A program made the translations under genes and the position numbers. The notes under the pieces were generated by a model. It was not told the origin of the DNA and did not search any database. It was given only the letters and a program-made list of their open reading frames with translations. Of a stretch of 64,000 nucleotides of DNA, positions 1 through 7,612 are shown one piece after another. The stretch comes from Pseudonocardiaceae bacterium YIM PH 21723. Lineage in GTDB: Bacteria; Actinomycetota; Actinomycetes; Mycobacteriales; Pseudonocardiaceae. The DNA is taken from assembly GCA_003600225.1 (NCBI GenBank), contig QZFT01000019.1, positions 62,001 through 126,000 on the forward strand. Reading direction: 5' to 3'. Numbering within the stretch: position 1 is the stretch's first letter; each line of letters opens with the position of its first letter.

Positions 1-2
1 AC

Positions 3-833
3 GGAGACCGTCCACAACAACGGCTCTACCGGTACAACCGGGGCATTCCCACGGCTGCGCAGTACGCGGACCTGCTGGCCATCGAGGCGGACTGGGTGGT
101 CGCCCGGGCCGCCGGATTCGAGGCGACCGCACCGGAATTCGGCTCCCGCCGCGAGCTGATGAACGCGCTGCACCGGCTGCTGCGCGACGAGGAGGCCGCC
201 GGGCCGTCGGACAACGAGCGGTACCTGGCCGAGCAGGCCACCCGGGAGGAGTTCACCCGGATCGTCGCGGACTTCGCGGTCGACGGAATGGTCGAGTCGC
301 AGTCCCACCTGGGCATCATCCCGAGGCTGCCGGACAAGGCCAGGATGGCCGTGTTCCGGGTGATGGTGGACGAGTTCGGTTGCGGCAACGACGACCAGGA
401 ACACGCCCAGCTGTACAAGAAACTCCTTGCCGAACTGGGCCTGCCGACCGACCTGGACTACTTCGTCGAGCGGTCCGGTGAAGAGTGCTTCAAGTACGTG
501 AACCTGTTCTACTGGCTGGCGAACCGGGCGCCGGTGCCCGAGTACTTCCTCGGCGCCTACGCCTACTTCGAGTCCAGCGTGCTCTACGCCTACCGCAGCT
601 ACGCGGACGCCACCACCCGGCTGCGCATCCGGCACCGGAAGTACTACGACGAACACCTGTACATCGACACCTTCCACAGCAAGCAGATGCAGGCCTCGCT
701 GCGGGCCCTAGAAGAGGACCGGCCCCTGGACCTGGCCAAGGTGTGGGCGGGCATCCAGTTGACCAGCGCCACGGTCGCCGAGGCCACCGACGCCGCGATC
801 ATCCGGGCCCGCGGTGTCGGAGTGGCCGCGTGA
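3..833 (+). CDS. Heme-oxygenase-like iron-containing redox enzyme (5' truncated by window edge)
   Basis: The reading frame is open from the window edge, so the N-terminus is missing; 276 residues are visible. The sequence resembles the heme-oxygenase-fold diiron oxidases (HDO, 'iron-containing redox enzyme family') that perform N-oxygenation, desaturation or C-C cleavage on small substrates. Likely metal ligands are visible: an acidic/His helix (DEFGCGNDDQEH), a central Glu (YAYFESS) and a HxxxDxxH pattern (HLYIDTFH) near the C-terminus. Its stop overlaps the start of a Rieske ferredoxin gene, a plausible electron donor. Substrate and product cannot be inferred. Family call is fairly firm; the exact reaction is unknown. 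Confidence 0.72.
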   Translation, partial: GDRPQQRLYRYNRGIPTAAQYADLLAIEADWVVARAAGFEATAPEFGSRRELMNALHRLLRDEEAAGPSDNERYLAEQATREEFTRIVADFAVDGMVESQSHLGIIPRLPDKARMAVFRVMVDEFGCGNDDQEHAQLYKKLLAELGLPTDLDYFVERSGEECFKYVNLFYWLANRAPVPEYFLGAYAYFESSVLYAYRSYADATTRLRIRHRKYYDEHLYIDTFHSKQMQASLRALEEDRPLDLAKVWAGIQLTSATVAEATDAAIIRARGVGVAA

Positions 834-1060
834 TCCGCCCGGTGTCCGAGGACCAGATCCTGGTGGAGGTGGCGGGCAGGCGGATGCTGGTGGAGGCCGA
901 ATGCCCGCACCGCAAGGGGCGCATGCGGTTCGGGCACATCAACGAGCGGACGCTGCGGATCAGCTGCCCGCTGCACCACTCCACCTTCGACCTGACCACC
1001 GGCGAGCGGGTCTCCGGGCCCGCCTGCCGGTCCTTACGGGTGACCGAGCTGGAGGACTGA
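830..1060 (+). CDS. Rieske [2Fe-2S] ferredoxin, small
   Basis: A 76-residue protein starting at GTG 830, which overlaps the upstream stop as GTGA. It carries the complete Rieske cluster ligand pattern C25-x-H27 and C46-x2-H49 (CPH ... CPLHH), spaced as in Rieske ferredoxins, with no membrane segment or signal peptide. It should be a soluble cytoplasmic one-electron carrier. Tight coupling to the upstream diiron oxidase suggests it feeds electrons to that enzyme; this is inference from overlap. The length is short for the family but contains the full cluster-binding domain. Confidence 0.82.
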   Translation: MIRPVSEDQILVEVAGRRMLVEAECPHRKGRMRFGHINERTLRISCPLHHSTFDLTTGERVSGPACRSLRVTELED

Positions 1061-1061
1061 C

Positions 1062-1745
1062 ATGGATCCACGACTGCCCGCCGATCCGGGCACCCTCGTC
1101 ATCTACTCCGACATCAACTGCTCGTTCGCACACCTGGCCGTGTACCGGCTGCACGAGACCCGGGCCCGGCTCGGCGTCTCGGTGGCGTTCGACCACCGGG
1201 CCTTCCCCCTGGAGCTGTTCAACGACAACGTCAACGAGCGGCCCGGCGTCGACTCGGAGGTGTCCGTGGTCGGCGCCCTGGAACCCGAGGCGGGCTGGCG
1301 GCTGTGGCAGGGACCGGACTGGCAGTACCCGGTGACCATGCTCCCGCCACTGGAAGCGGTGCAGGCGGCCAAGACCCAGGGCTGGGCGGCGTCCGAGGCC
1401 CTGGACCGTGGCCTGCGACGCGGACATTGGGCGCAGGGCCGGTGCATCTCCATGCGGCACGAGATCCTGGCCATCGCCGCCGAGGCGGGGCTGGATGTGC
1501 CCGCGTTGACCGCGGAGTTCGACTCCGGCCGGCACCGGCCCGCGGTGATCGAGCAGTGGCGGTCGGCGCGCGAGGGGCGGGTGAACTGCAGCCCGCACGT
1601 GTTCCTGGCGGATGGTTCGAACTGGGCCAACCCCGGAATCGGCGCGCGCTGGGTGAACGGCGGCTTCGGCGTCGGCTTCCCGGTGATCGACTCCGACGAC
1701 CCGTCTATCTACGAGACCATCCTCAAGCAAGCGGCAGCGTTGTAA
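1062..1745 (+). CDS. DsbA-fold oxidoreductase / FrnE- or HCCA-isomerase-like protein
   Basis: 227 residues, ATG one base after the Rieske stop. The N-terminal beta strand and active-site region (YSDINCSFAH) and the helical insertion followed by a SPHVFLADG cis-Pro-like loop match the DsbA/thioredoxin-fold group that includes FrnE, 2-hydroxychromene-2-carboxylate isomerase and GST kappa. The active site has a single Cys (C20) followed by SFA, not CxxC, so a classical disulfide redox role is unlikely and a thiol-cofactor or isomerase role is possible. It is the last gene of the oxidase-Rieske operon. No signal peptide is visible, so a cytoplasmic location is expected. Confidence 0.7.
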   Translation: MDPRLPADPGTLVIYSDINCSFAHLAVYRLHETRARLGVSVAFDHRAFPLELFNDNVNERPGVDSEVSVVGALEPEAGWRLWQGPDWQYPVTMLPPLEAVQAAKTQGWAASEALDRGLRRGHWAQGRCISMRHEILAIAAEAGLDVPALTAEFDSGRHRPAVIEQWRSAREGRVNCSPHVFLADGSNWANPGIGARWVNGGFGVGFPVIDSDDPSIYETILKQAAAL

Positions 1746-1790
1746 GCATGGTGCCCTTGCTCGCGTCTGACGCGAGTAAGGGCACCATGC
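1746..1790. terminator. Long hairpin between convergent genes
   Basis: GCATGGTGCCCTTGCTCGCG pairs with CGCGAGTAAGGGCACCATGC across a 5-nt loop; the only non-Watson-Crick position is a G-T pair. It begins immediately after the stop of the DsbA-like gene and lies just before the 3' end of the convergent cyclophilin gene, so it can act as a bidirectional terminator. There is no T-tract, as is common for actinobacterial hairpins. Confidence 0.7.
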
Positions 1791-1798
1791 TCGCACTC

Positions 1799-2488
1799 TC
1801 AGTCGCCCCAGAAGCCGTCGATGCGGACCTTCTGCTTCGGGATGCCGTCGACCTCGCCCTGCTCCGGGTTCAGGATCGGGATGAGGCCGCCGTCGGCCAC
1901 CTTCTGGATGATGTCCAGGCCCTTGGTCACCCGGCCGAACACGGTGTAGTTCGGCTTCAGCTTGGAATCCTGGTAGTTCAGGAACCACTGCGACCCATTG
2001 GTATTGGGCCCGGCGTTCGCCATCGCCAGGGTGCCCGCGCCGTAGGTCTCGGTGCCGGACAGCTCGTCGCCGAACTTGTAGCCGGGGCCGCCCTCGCTCC
2101 AGGTCTTCGGGTCGTAGGTGCCGTCGAAGCGCGGATCACCGCACTGCAGCACGTTCAACCGGCCGGGGTACTTGGTGATCCTGTGGCACAGGCTCTCGTT
2201 GTACCAGTGCTCGCGCACCAGGTGCAGGAAGCTGTTCACCGTGCAAGGGGCCTTGTCCCGGAACAGCTCCAGTTCGATGTTCCCCCGGTTGGTCTCCATC
2301 GTCAGCTGGAAGGTGCCCTTGTTGCGGGCCTGGGCCGGGGGCGGGGACACCGGCTTGACGGCCGGATCCTCCGGCGTCGGGATGTAGGTGCAGGTGACCG
2401 TCGAGGGGCTCGCCTCGGCCGTGACCGTGGACAACCCGGTGGCCAGCAGGGCCAGCACGAGGGCGATCGTGGATGAACGTCGCGTCAT
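1799..2488 (-). CDS. Secreted cyclophilin-type peptidylprolyl isomerase
   Basis: 229 residues. Residues about 1-25 form a Sec signal peptide (basic MTRR start, hydrophobic core, AEA cleavage region). A Pro-rich linker precedes a cyclophilin domain (about 60-225) with the typical patterns FRDKAPCTVNSF, the catalytic-loop region LCHRITKY, GAGTLAMANAGPNTNGSQWF and FGRV. It should catalyse cis-trans isomerisation of prolyl bonds outside the membrane. No lipobox is seen, so it is probably secreted or signal-anchored. It is transcribed away from aspS, with about 140 bp of shared upstream DNA. Confidence 0.9.
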   Translation of the reverse strand: MTRRSSTIALVLALLATGLSTVTAEASPSTVTCTYIPTPEDPAVKPVSPPPAQARNKGTFQLTMETNRGNIELELFRDKAPCTVNSFLHLVREHWYNESLCHRITKYPGRLNVLQCGDPRFDGTYDPKTWSEGGPGYKFGDELSGTETYGAGTLAMANAGPNTNGSQWFLNYQDSKLKPNYTVFGRVTKGLDIIQKVADGGLIPILNPEQGEVDGIPKQKVRIDGFWGD

Positions 2489-2629
2489 GGCCCGACACTA
2501 GTCAGCCGAAACGCCTGTCCGGCAGTGTCAAACGGTGCATTGCATAACCCGGGTGCGCCGCCGTCGGCGGACAGGCGAGAATAGATCCCCGCATACCTGC
2601 GACCGATCGATGAACTAGGAGATGTACCC

Positions 2630-4414
2630 GTGTTGCGCACGCACAACGCCGGCGACCTGCGCGCCGAGCACACCGGCCACACCGTAACCCTGACCGGGTG
2701 GGTGGCTCGGCGCCGTGATCACGGGGGCGTCATCTTCATCGACCTGCGCGATCGCTCCGGCGTCAGCCAGGTCGTGTTCCGCGAGGGCGAGGTGGCCGAG
2801 CAGGCCCAGCGGCTGCGCTCCGAGTTCTGCGTGAAGGTCACCGGCACGGTCAACGCCCGGCCGGCGGGCAACGAGAACCCGGAGATCCCCACCGGCCAGA
2901 TCGAGATCGCGGTCGACGCGCTCGAGGTGCTGTCCGAGTCGGCTCCGCTGCCGTTCCCGATCGACGAGCACATCGAGGTCGGCGAGGAGGCCCGGCTCAA
3001 GCACCGCTACCTGGACCTGCGCCGCCAGGGCCCGGCCGCCGCACTGCGCCTGCGCAGCGAGGTCAGCAAGGCCGCGCGCCGCGTCCTCGACGGGCACGAC
3101 TTCACCGAGATCGAGACCCCGACCATGGGCCGGTCCACCCCCGAGGGCGCGCGTGAGTTCCTGGTGCCGGCGCGGCTGCGCCCGGGTAGCTGGTACTCGC
3201 TGCCGCAGTCCCCGCAGCTGTACAAGCAGCTGCTGATGGTGGCCGGTATGGAGCGGTACTACCAGATCGCCCGCTGTTACCGGGACGAGGACTTCCGCGC
3301 CGACCGGCAGCCGGAGTTCACCCAGCTGGACATCGAGATGAGCTTCGTCGAGCAGGACGACATCATCGCGGTGGCCGAGGACATCCTGGTCGAGCTGTGG
3401 AAGCTGATCGACGTCGAGCTGCCCAAGCCGTTCCGCCGGATGACCTACGCGGACGCGATGAACAAGTACGGCTCCGACAAGCCGGACCTGCGGTTCGAGG
3501 TGCAGCTGACTGAGCTCACCGAGTACTTCAAGGACACCACCTTCCGGGTCTTCCAGGCGCCCTACGTGGGTGCCGTGGTGATGCCCGGTGGCGCCTCGCA
3601 GCCGCGCAAGCAGCTGGACGCCTGGCAGGAGTTCGCCAAGCAGCGTGGGCACAAGGGTCTGGCCTACGTGCTGGTCCAGGAGGACGGCACCCTCGGCGGC
3701 CCGGTCGCCAAGAACCTCACCGACACCGAGCGCGAGGGCCTGGCCAAGGCCGTCGACGCCAGCGCCGGTGACTGCATCTTCTTCGCCGCCGGCGACCCGC
3801 GCGACGCCCGTTCGCTGCTGGGTGCGGCCCGCCAGGAGATCGCCCGCAAGTGCGACCTGATCGACGAGAACGCCTGGTCGCTGCTGTGGGTGGTGGACTT
3901 CCCGCTGTTCGAGTCCGCGGACAAGATCGAGGCCGGTGACGTCGCGGTGGGCAGCGGCAAGTGGACCGCGCTGCACCACGCCTTCACCAGCCCGACCCCG
4001 GAGTGGGTGGACAAGTTCGAGTCCGACCCGGGCAACGCGCTGGCCTACGCCTACGACATCGTGTGCAACGGCAACGAGATCGGCGGCGGCTCGATCCGTA
4101 TCCACCGGGCCGACGTGCAGCAGAAGGTCTTCGGGATCATGGGCCTGAGCGCCGAGGAGTCCCAGGAGAAGTTCGGCTTCCTGCTCGACGCCTTCAAGTT
4201 CGGCGCCCCGCCGCACGGCGGCATCGCGTTCGGCTGGGACCGGATCACCATGCTGCTGGCCGGCGTGGACTCGATCCGTGAGGTCATCGCCTTCCCGAAG
4301 AGCGGCGGCGGCTTCGACCCGCTGACCCAGGCCCCCGCGCCGATCACCCCGGCGCAGCGCAAGGAGGCGGGCATCGACGCGAAGCCGCCCGCCCCCAAGC
4401 CCGCCGCGGAGTAG
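2630..4414 (+). CDS. aspS: Aspartate--tRNA(Asp/Asn) ligase
   Basis: 594 residues, the usual bacterial AspRS length. GTG start with AGGAG eight bases upstream. It has the N-terminal OB-fold anticodon domain ([11 protein letters not shown]), class II motif 2 ([18 protein letters not shown]), the bacterial GAD insertion domain, and motif 3 ([15 protein letters not shown]). His31 in RRDHGG is the residue found in non-discriminating AspRS enzymes, which also charge tRNA-Asn for GatCAB amidation; discriminating enzymes such as that of E. coli have Leu there. The C-terminus is a Pro/Ala/Lys-rich tail. A GC-rich terminator hairpin follows. Confidence 0.97.
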   Translation: MLRTHNAGDLRAEHTGHTVTLTGWVARRRDHGGVIFIDLRDRSGVSQVVFREGEVAEQAQRLRSEFCVKVTGTVNARPAGNENPEIPTGQIEIAVDALEVLSESAPLPFPIDEHIEVGEEARLKHRYLDLRRQGPAAALRLRSEVSKAARRVLDGHDFTEIETPTMGRSTPEGAREFLVPARLRPGSWYSLPQSPQLYKQLLMVAGMERYYQIARCYRDEDFRADRQPEFTQLDIEMSFVEQDDIIAVAEDILVELWKLIDVELPKPFRRMTYADAMNKYGSDKPDLRFEVQLTELTEYFKDTTFRVFQAPYVGAVVMPGGASQPRKQLDAWQEFAKQRGHKGLAYVLVQEDGTLGGPVAKNLTDTEREGLAKAVDASAGDCIFFAAGDPRDARSLLGAARQEIARKCDLIDENAWSLLWVVDFPLFESADKIEAGDVAVGSGKWTALHHAFTSPTPEWVDKFESDPGNALAYAYDIVCNGNEIGGGSIRIHRADVQQKVFGIMGLSAEESQEKFGFLLDAFKFGAPPHGGIAFGWDRITMLLAGVDSIREVIAFPKSGGGFDPLTQAPAPITPAQRKEAGIDAKPPAPKPAAE

Positions 4415-4429
4415 CTTTCGTTCTTGCCG

Positions 4430-4464
4430 GTGCCCGGCCTTCCCGTTGTGGGGAGGCCGGGCAC
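4430..4464 (+). terminator. aspS terminator hairpin
   Basis: GTGCCCGGCCTTCCC pairs with GGGGAGGCCGGGCAC around a short loop (one G-T pair), 15 bp after the aspS stop. No strong T-run follows. Confidence 0.75.
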
Positions 4465-4475
4465 TGTGCTGTGTG

Positions 4476-4926
4476 GGGGTTGGGTCTGGGTTGTTGGCGA
4501 AAGCGGCTTTGGAGGGGGAGATGGGCGGGATGTGCGACTTTCCTGCCTTCGTGTTGGGTGGGGGCACGCCGGTCTGGGTTTTCGGGGTCTGGACGCGGGT
4601 TTGGGCGATAATCGGCCACTGTCCACTGTGGCCGTCCATAATGGACGTCCACATCATGGGATCCCGGCGTGTCGCACGGTTTCTACACCGTGTCGCGCCG
4701 GATGGCCTTGATCAATGCGGAGTTTGGGCCGCTGGGCGCCCTAAAAGACGCTTTCCGGGCCAACCCCGACCCCACGTTTCACGCCGAGCTCACACCCGCC
4801 CCGCGCAGCGGCCCAGACCACCCAGACAGGCGTGCCCCCACCCAACAGCCAGGCAGGAAAGACGCCCCCACCCACCCGTCTCCCCCTCCAAAGCCATCCT
4901 TCGCCAACAGCCAGACCCAACCCCAG
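4476..4926. repeat. Long imperfect inverted repeat in the aspS/CPBP intergenic region
   Basis: About 115-bp arms at roughly 4476-4592 and 4810-4926 are imperfect inverted copies. Shared blocks include GGTTGGGTCTGG, GTTGGCGAA, GGCTTTGGAGGGGGAGA, CTTTCCTGCC and GTTGGGTGGGGGCACGCC. The roughly 215-bp centre holds smaller palindromes (GTCCATAATGGAC at 4634-4646; CACGGT/ACCGTG at 4675-4692). Open frames here have poor coding character and I call no gene in 4415-4932. It looks like two oppositely oriented copies of one intergenic repeat, or one non-autonomous element, sitting at the 3' ends of two convergent genes. Confidence 0.65.
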
Positions 4927-4932
4927 CCGGCG

Positions 4933-5607
4933 TCAGCCGCCCAAAAGCGGCGCCACGACGAAGGCCAGCAGGCTGCTGGCCACGTTGAAGGTGACGTGCG
5001 TAACGACTCCGGGCCACACCGAGTCGCTGCGCCGCCGCAGTTCACCGGCTATGAGGCCCACGATCAGCCCGGACAGCATGGTGACCGGAACCCCGTGCAG
5101 CACCGCGAAGATCACCGCGCTGCCGACGACGCCGGCGACCGGGCCGTAGCGCAGCAGCGCGGTGGTGACCACGCCGCGGAACAGCAGCTCCTCACCGATC
5201 GGGGTCAGCACGCCGAGGAACAGCAGGCTCAGCATCAGCTGCACGGCGCCGCCGGACGCGGCTGTCGCCCAGTCCGCCTGGGCATTACCCGTGTCCCCGG
5301 TCAACGCGACATAGGCCTGCGTCACCGGGATCTTGAGCACCAGCCCGAGCACCCCGCCCGCGAGGCCGAACAGCAGCCAGCGACCGGTGGTGCCGCGCAC
5401 GCCGAAGGCGGCCCAGTTGCGGATCCGTACCGACGCGGCGACCGCGAAGCCGCCGCCTGCGGCGATGAAGGAGAGCGCCATCAGGAAGATGCCGAGCGTC
5501 TCCTTGCCGGCCGACGCGGCGACCAGTCTGGCGAGCACCACGGCGAGCACCGCTGAGGTGGCGATGCCGACGCCGATCTGTGTGGTCCTACTGAGCGATG
5601 TGGTCAT
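4933..5607 (-). CDS. CPBP family intramembrane metalloprotease
   Basis: 224 residues from ATG 5607, which shares one base with the stop of the upstream MerR gene (TGATG). Several hydrophobic segments span most of the length. The CPBP (Abi/Rce1-like) motifs are present: EELLFRGV (motif 1, catalytic Glu pair and Arg), a HGVPVTML His motif and HVTFN near the C-terminus. The protein should be a multipass membrane protease or peptide-processing enzyme. Translational coupling to the MerR regulator suggests that regulator controls its level. A longer open frame upstream is the MerR gene in another frame, so the internal Met was chosen. Confidence 0.88.
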   Translation of the reverse strand: MTTSLSRTTQIGVGIATSAVLAVVLARLVAASAGKETLGIFLMALSFIAAGGGFAVAASVRIRNWAAFGVRGTTGRWLLFGLAGGVLGLVLKIPVTQAYVALTGDTGNAQADWATAASGGAVQLMLSLLFLGVLTPIGEELLFRGVVTTALLRYGPVAGVVGSAVIFAVLHGVPVTMLSGLIVGLIAGELRRRSDSVWPGVVTHVTFNVASSLLAFVVAPLLGG

Positions 5608-6320
5608 CAGGTCCCCCCTGTTTCCTCTGGTGGCATGAGTGCCGAAACCCGGGACAGCACATCCAGCTGGGCCGGGTTGTAGATGTCGCGCAGCGCCGTC
5701 TGGATCGTGCGCTTCGCGTGTTCGCGGCCGCCCCGCACGTCCTTCCCGCGCAGGATCCGGCCCTTGTTCCGGCGCCGCAGTTCCACGCTGTACGGCAGCA
5801 TCCGGGCCGCCAGATCGGCGCGGGACGCGTCGTCGGCGTCGGCCGGGAGGTTCTCGAACTCGATGTCCACCGGGTTCTGCTCGTAGTCGCGCATCCACTC
5901 GGCGAGCGCCTCCCGCCCGTCGGGGCCCGCCAACTGGGACATGACCACCAGCAACCCCCGCTCGGTCTCCGGTGCCTCAGCGGGGAGCGGGTCCGGGGCG
6001 CGGTCGCGCAACTGCCTGCCGATCTCGTCCCTGGCCCGCTGCAATCGCTCGATCGTCGCGGCCAGTTCGGTGTCCAGGTCGCGGAGGGCCTCGTCGGAGG
6101 TCTCGTCGGTGTCGTCCAGCTCGCTGATCCGGGTCAGCGAGAGACCCAGGTCGGTGAACCGCTTGATCCGGACCAGCCGCACCAGGTGCTGCACGCCGTA
6201 CGACTTGTAGCCGTTGGCCCGACGCGACGGCTCGGGCAGCAGGCCCACCTCGTGGTAGTGCCGGACCGCGCGCAGGCTCACGCCCGCCAGCTCGGCCACC
6301 TCCCGGGTGCTCCACGCCAT
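5607..6320 (-). CDS. MerR family transcriptional regulator
   Basis: 237 residues. The N-terminal winged HTH is typical of MerR (WSTREVAELAGVSLRAVRHYHEVGLLPEPSRRANGYK, residues about 3-40, followed by a coiled-coil dimerisation helix). The remaining 120 residues form a C-terminal domain I do not recognise as TipA or a metal-binding type; no Cys cluster is seen, so a metal sensor is unlikely. It is the first gene of a two-gene operon with the CPBP protease and is divergent from the DUF389 gene. A palindrome in its promoter suggests autoregulation. Confidence 0.88.
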   Translation of the reverse strand: MAWSTREVAELAGVSLRAVRHYHEVGLLPEPSRRANGYKSYGVQHLVRLVRIKRFTDLGLSLTRISELDDTDETSDEALRDLDTELAATIERLQRARDEIGRQLRDRAPDPLPAEAPETERGLLVVMSQLAGPDGREALAEWMRDYEQNPVDIEFENLPADADDASRADLAARMLPYSVELRRRNKGRILRGKDVRGGREHAKRTIQTALRDIYNPAQLDVLSRVSALMPPEETGGT

Positions 6321-6343
6321 GTTCCGCTCCTCCCTTCCGGATC

Positions 6344-6374
6344 AGTGCACACTGTGCCGCTACGGCATGGTCAA
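6344..6374 (-). promoter_or_regulatory. Candidate MerR-type operator/promoter
   Basis: Reading on the minus strand, TTGACC (6374-6369) is followed by a spacer containing the palindrome TGCCGTAGCGGCA (6367-6355). A long (19-bp) -35/-10 spacer carrying a dyad is the signature of MerR-controlled promoters. The matching -10 (TGCACT) is weak, so the exact promoter is uncertain. Confidence 0.4.
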
Positions 6375-6394
6375 GCCCCGGTTACCCTCTCCGG

Positions 6395-7309
6395 GTGCTG
6401 CACCTGCGAGTGATCGCCCCGTCGAGCAAGGCCGATGCGGTCCGGAAGATCATCGACGGCTGTCCCGGCGCCACCCACGTGGTGATCCACCCGGGGGCGG
6501 CCGTCGAGCCTGCCGGGGACGTGATCCACGCCGATGTGGCCCGCGAGTCCACCGAGGAACTGCTCTGCGCGCTGCGGGAACTGGGCATCCCGGATCAGGG
6601 GGCGATCACCCTGGAACAGCTGGACACGACGATCTCCCGGCTGGCCGACGAGGCCGAGGAACGGGCTCCCGGTGAGGGAGCGGACGCCGTCGTCTGGGAG
6701 GAGCTCACCGCACGATCCGGTGAGGAGTCCGCCCTCACGAGCACCTTCCTGTGCTTCCTCACGATCGCGTGCCTGCTGGCCGCGGTCGGCGTGATCACCG
6801 ACTCCGCCGTCACCATCGTCGGCGCCATGGTCGTCGGCCCCGAGTTCGGCCCCCTGGCAGCCGTCGCCGTCGGGCTGGTCGCCCGTCGCGGTGACCTGGC
6901 CAAACAGGGTGCGCTGGCGCTCGCCGTCGGCTTCCCGGTCGCCATGGCGGTCACCGCCGCCGGGACGGCACTGGGCCGGTGGGCCGGGCTGTTCACCGAC
7001 CACGCCCTCGACCACCTGGCCCAGGTCGACTTCGTCTACAAGGTCGGCCCGTTCTCGCTGATCGTGGCGCTGCTGGCGGGCGCGGCCGGCATGCTCGCGC
7101 TGACCTCGTCCCGGTCCGCGGTCCTGGTGGGCGTGTTCATCTCGGTCACCACCGTGCCCGCCGCCGGAATGACGGTCGTCGCCGCGCTGCTGGGCCAGTG
7201 GAACCAGGCCGCGGGCGCTTTCGGGCAGCTTGTGGTGAACCTGGCCGGGATCATCGCCGCCGCCGCACTGACCCTCCTTTTGCGCAGGTCAGCCGCCCCG
7301 ACGGCCTAA
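6395..7309 (+). CDS. DUF389 family membrane protein
   Basis: 304 residues, GTG start. An N-terminal soluble part of about 110 residues (LHLRVIAPSS...) precedes a membrane domain with five or six hydrophobic helices, including the family signature region VGAMVVGPEFGPLAAVAVGL. Proteins of this DUF389/TIGR00341 family are uncharacterised integral membrane proteins. It is transcribed divergently from the MerR gene over 75 bp, so it may share that control region. No further neighbour in the same direction is closely spaced. Confidence 0.85.
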   Translation: MLHLRVIAPSSKADAVRKIIDGCPGATHVVIHPGAAVEPAGDVIHADVARESTEELLCALRELGIPDQGAITLEQLDTTISRLADEAEERAPGEGADAVVWEELTARSGEESALTSTFLCFLTIACLLAAVGVITDSAVTIVGAMVVGPEFGPLAAVAVGLVARRGDLAKQGALALAVGFPVAMAVTAAGTALGRWAGLFTDHALDHLAQVDFVYKVGPFSLIVALLAGAAGMLALTSSRSAVLVGVFISVTTVPAAGMTVVAALLGQWNQAAGAFGQLVVNLAGIIAAAALTLLLRRSAAPTA

Positions 7310-7612
7310 TCGGTGAAGCCCATCGGGTAACCGTCCCTGATCGAGCCTGTCACAAGGCGTCCACACCGTGGAATACTGGTGGTGATCTACGCCACAGCTG
7401 GCTACTTTCGGACGCAAACTCCCTCTGCTGACAGGACGGTTCGAGTGATGCTGTGGACGCATCCGATGCCGCACGTGCAGGGACACGAGCAGCGAGCCGA
7501 TGGACATCGCGACGTAACAGAGCCCACGTACTGAAGCGCCAGCGCCCAGGTACACAAGCATGGCGCGGCGGTCACACCCCGACCGGCGCGCACGCGAGTA
7601 GGGTCGAAGACG
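7310..7612. other. Intergenic region with no recognisable gene
   Basis: About 300 bp between the DUF389 and APH-fold genes. Reading frames present are short and lack good starts or coding bias. No tRNA-like T-loop in a cloverleaf context, long hairpin or repeat was seen. It presumably holds the promoter of the downstream gene. Confidence 0.5.

Noticed and set aside
2615-4657. 680-residue open frame antisense to aspS
   Set aside because: It mirrors the codon bias of aspS on the opposite strand, has no start signal or recognisable domain, and aspS is certain.
4669-5556. Open frame beginning with SHGFYTVSRRMALINAEF in the aspS/CPBP region
   Set aside because: It runs through the inverted repeat arm and then antisense through the CPBP protease gene; only the first 40 residues look protein-like and there is no supporting ribosome site. 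Treated as part of a repeat.
7420-7612. GGTTCGAG-like string suggesting a tRNA T-arm
   Set aside because: No cloverleaf can be drawn around it; acceptor and anticodon arms are missing.
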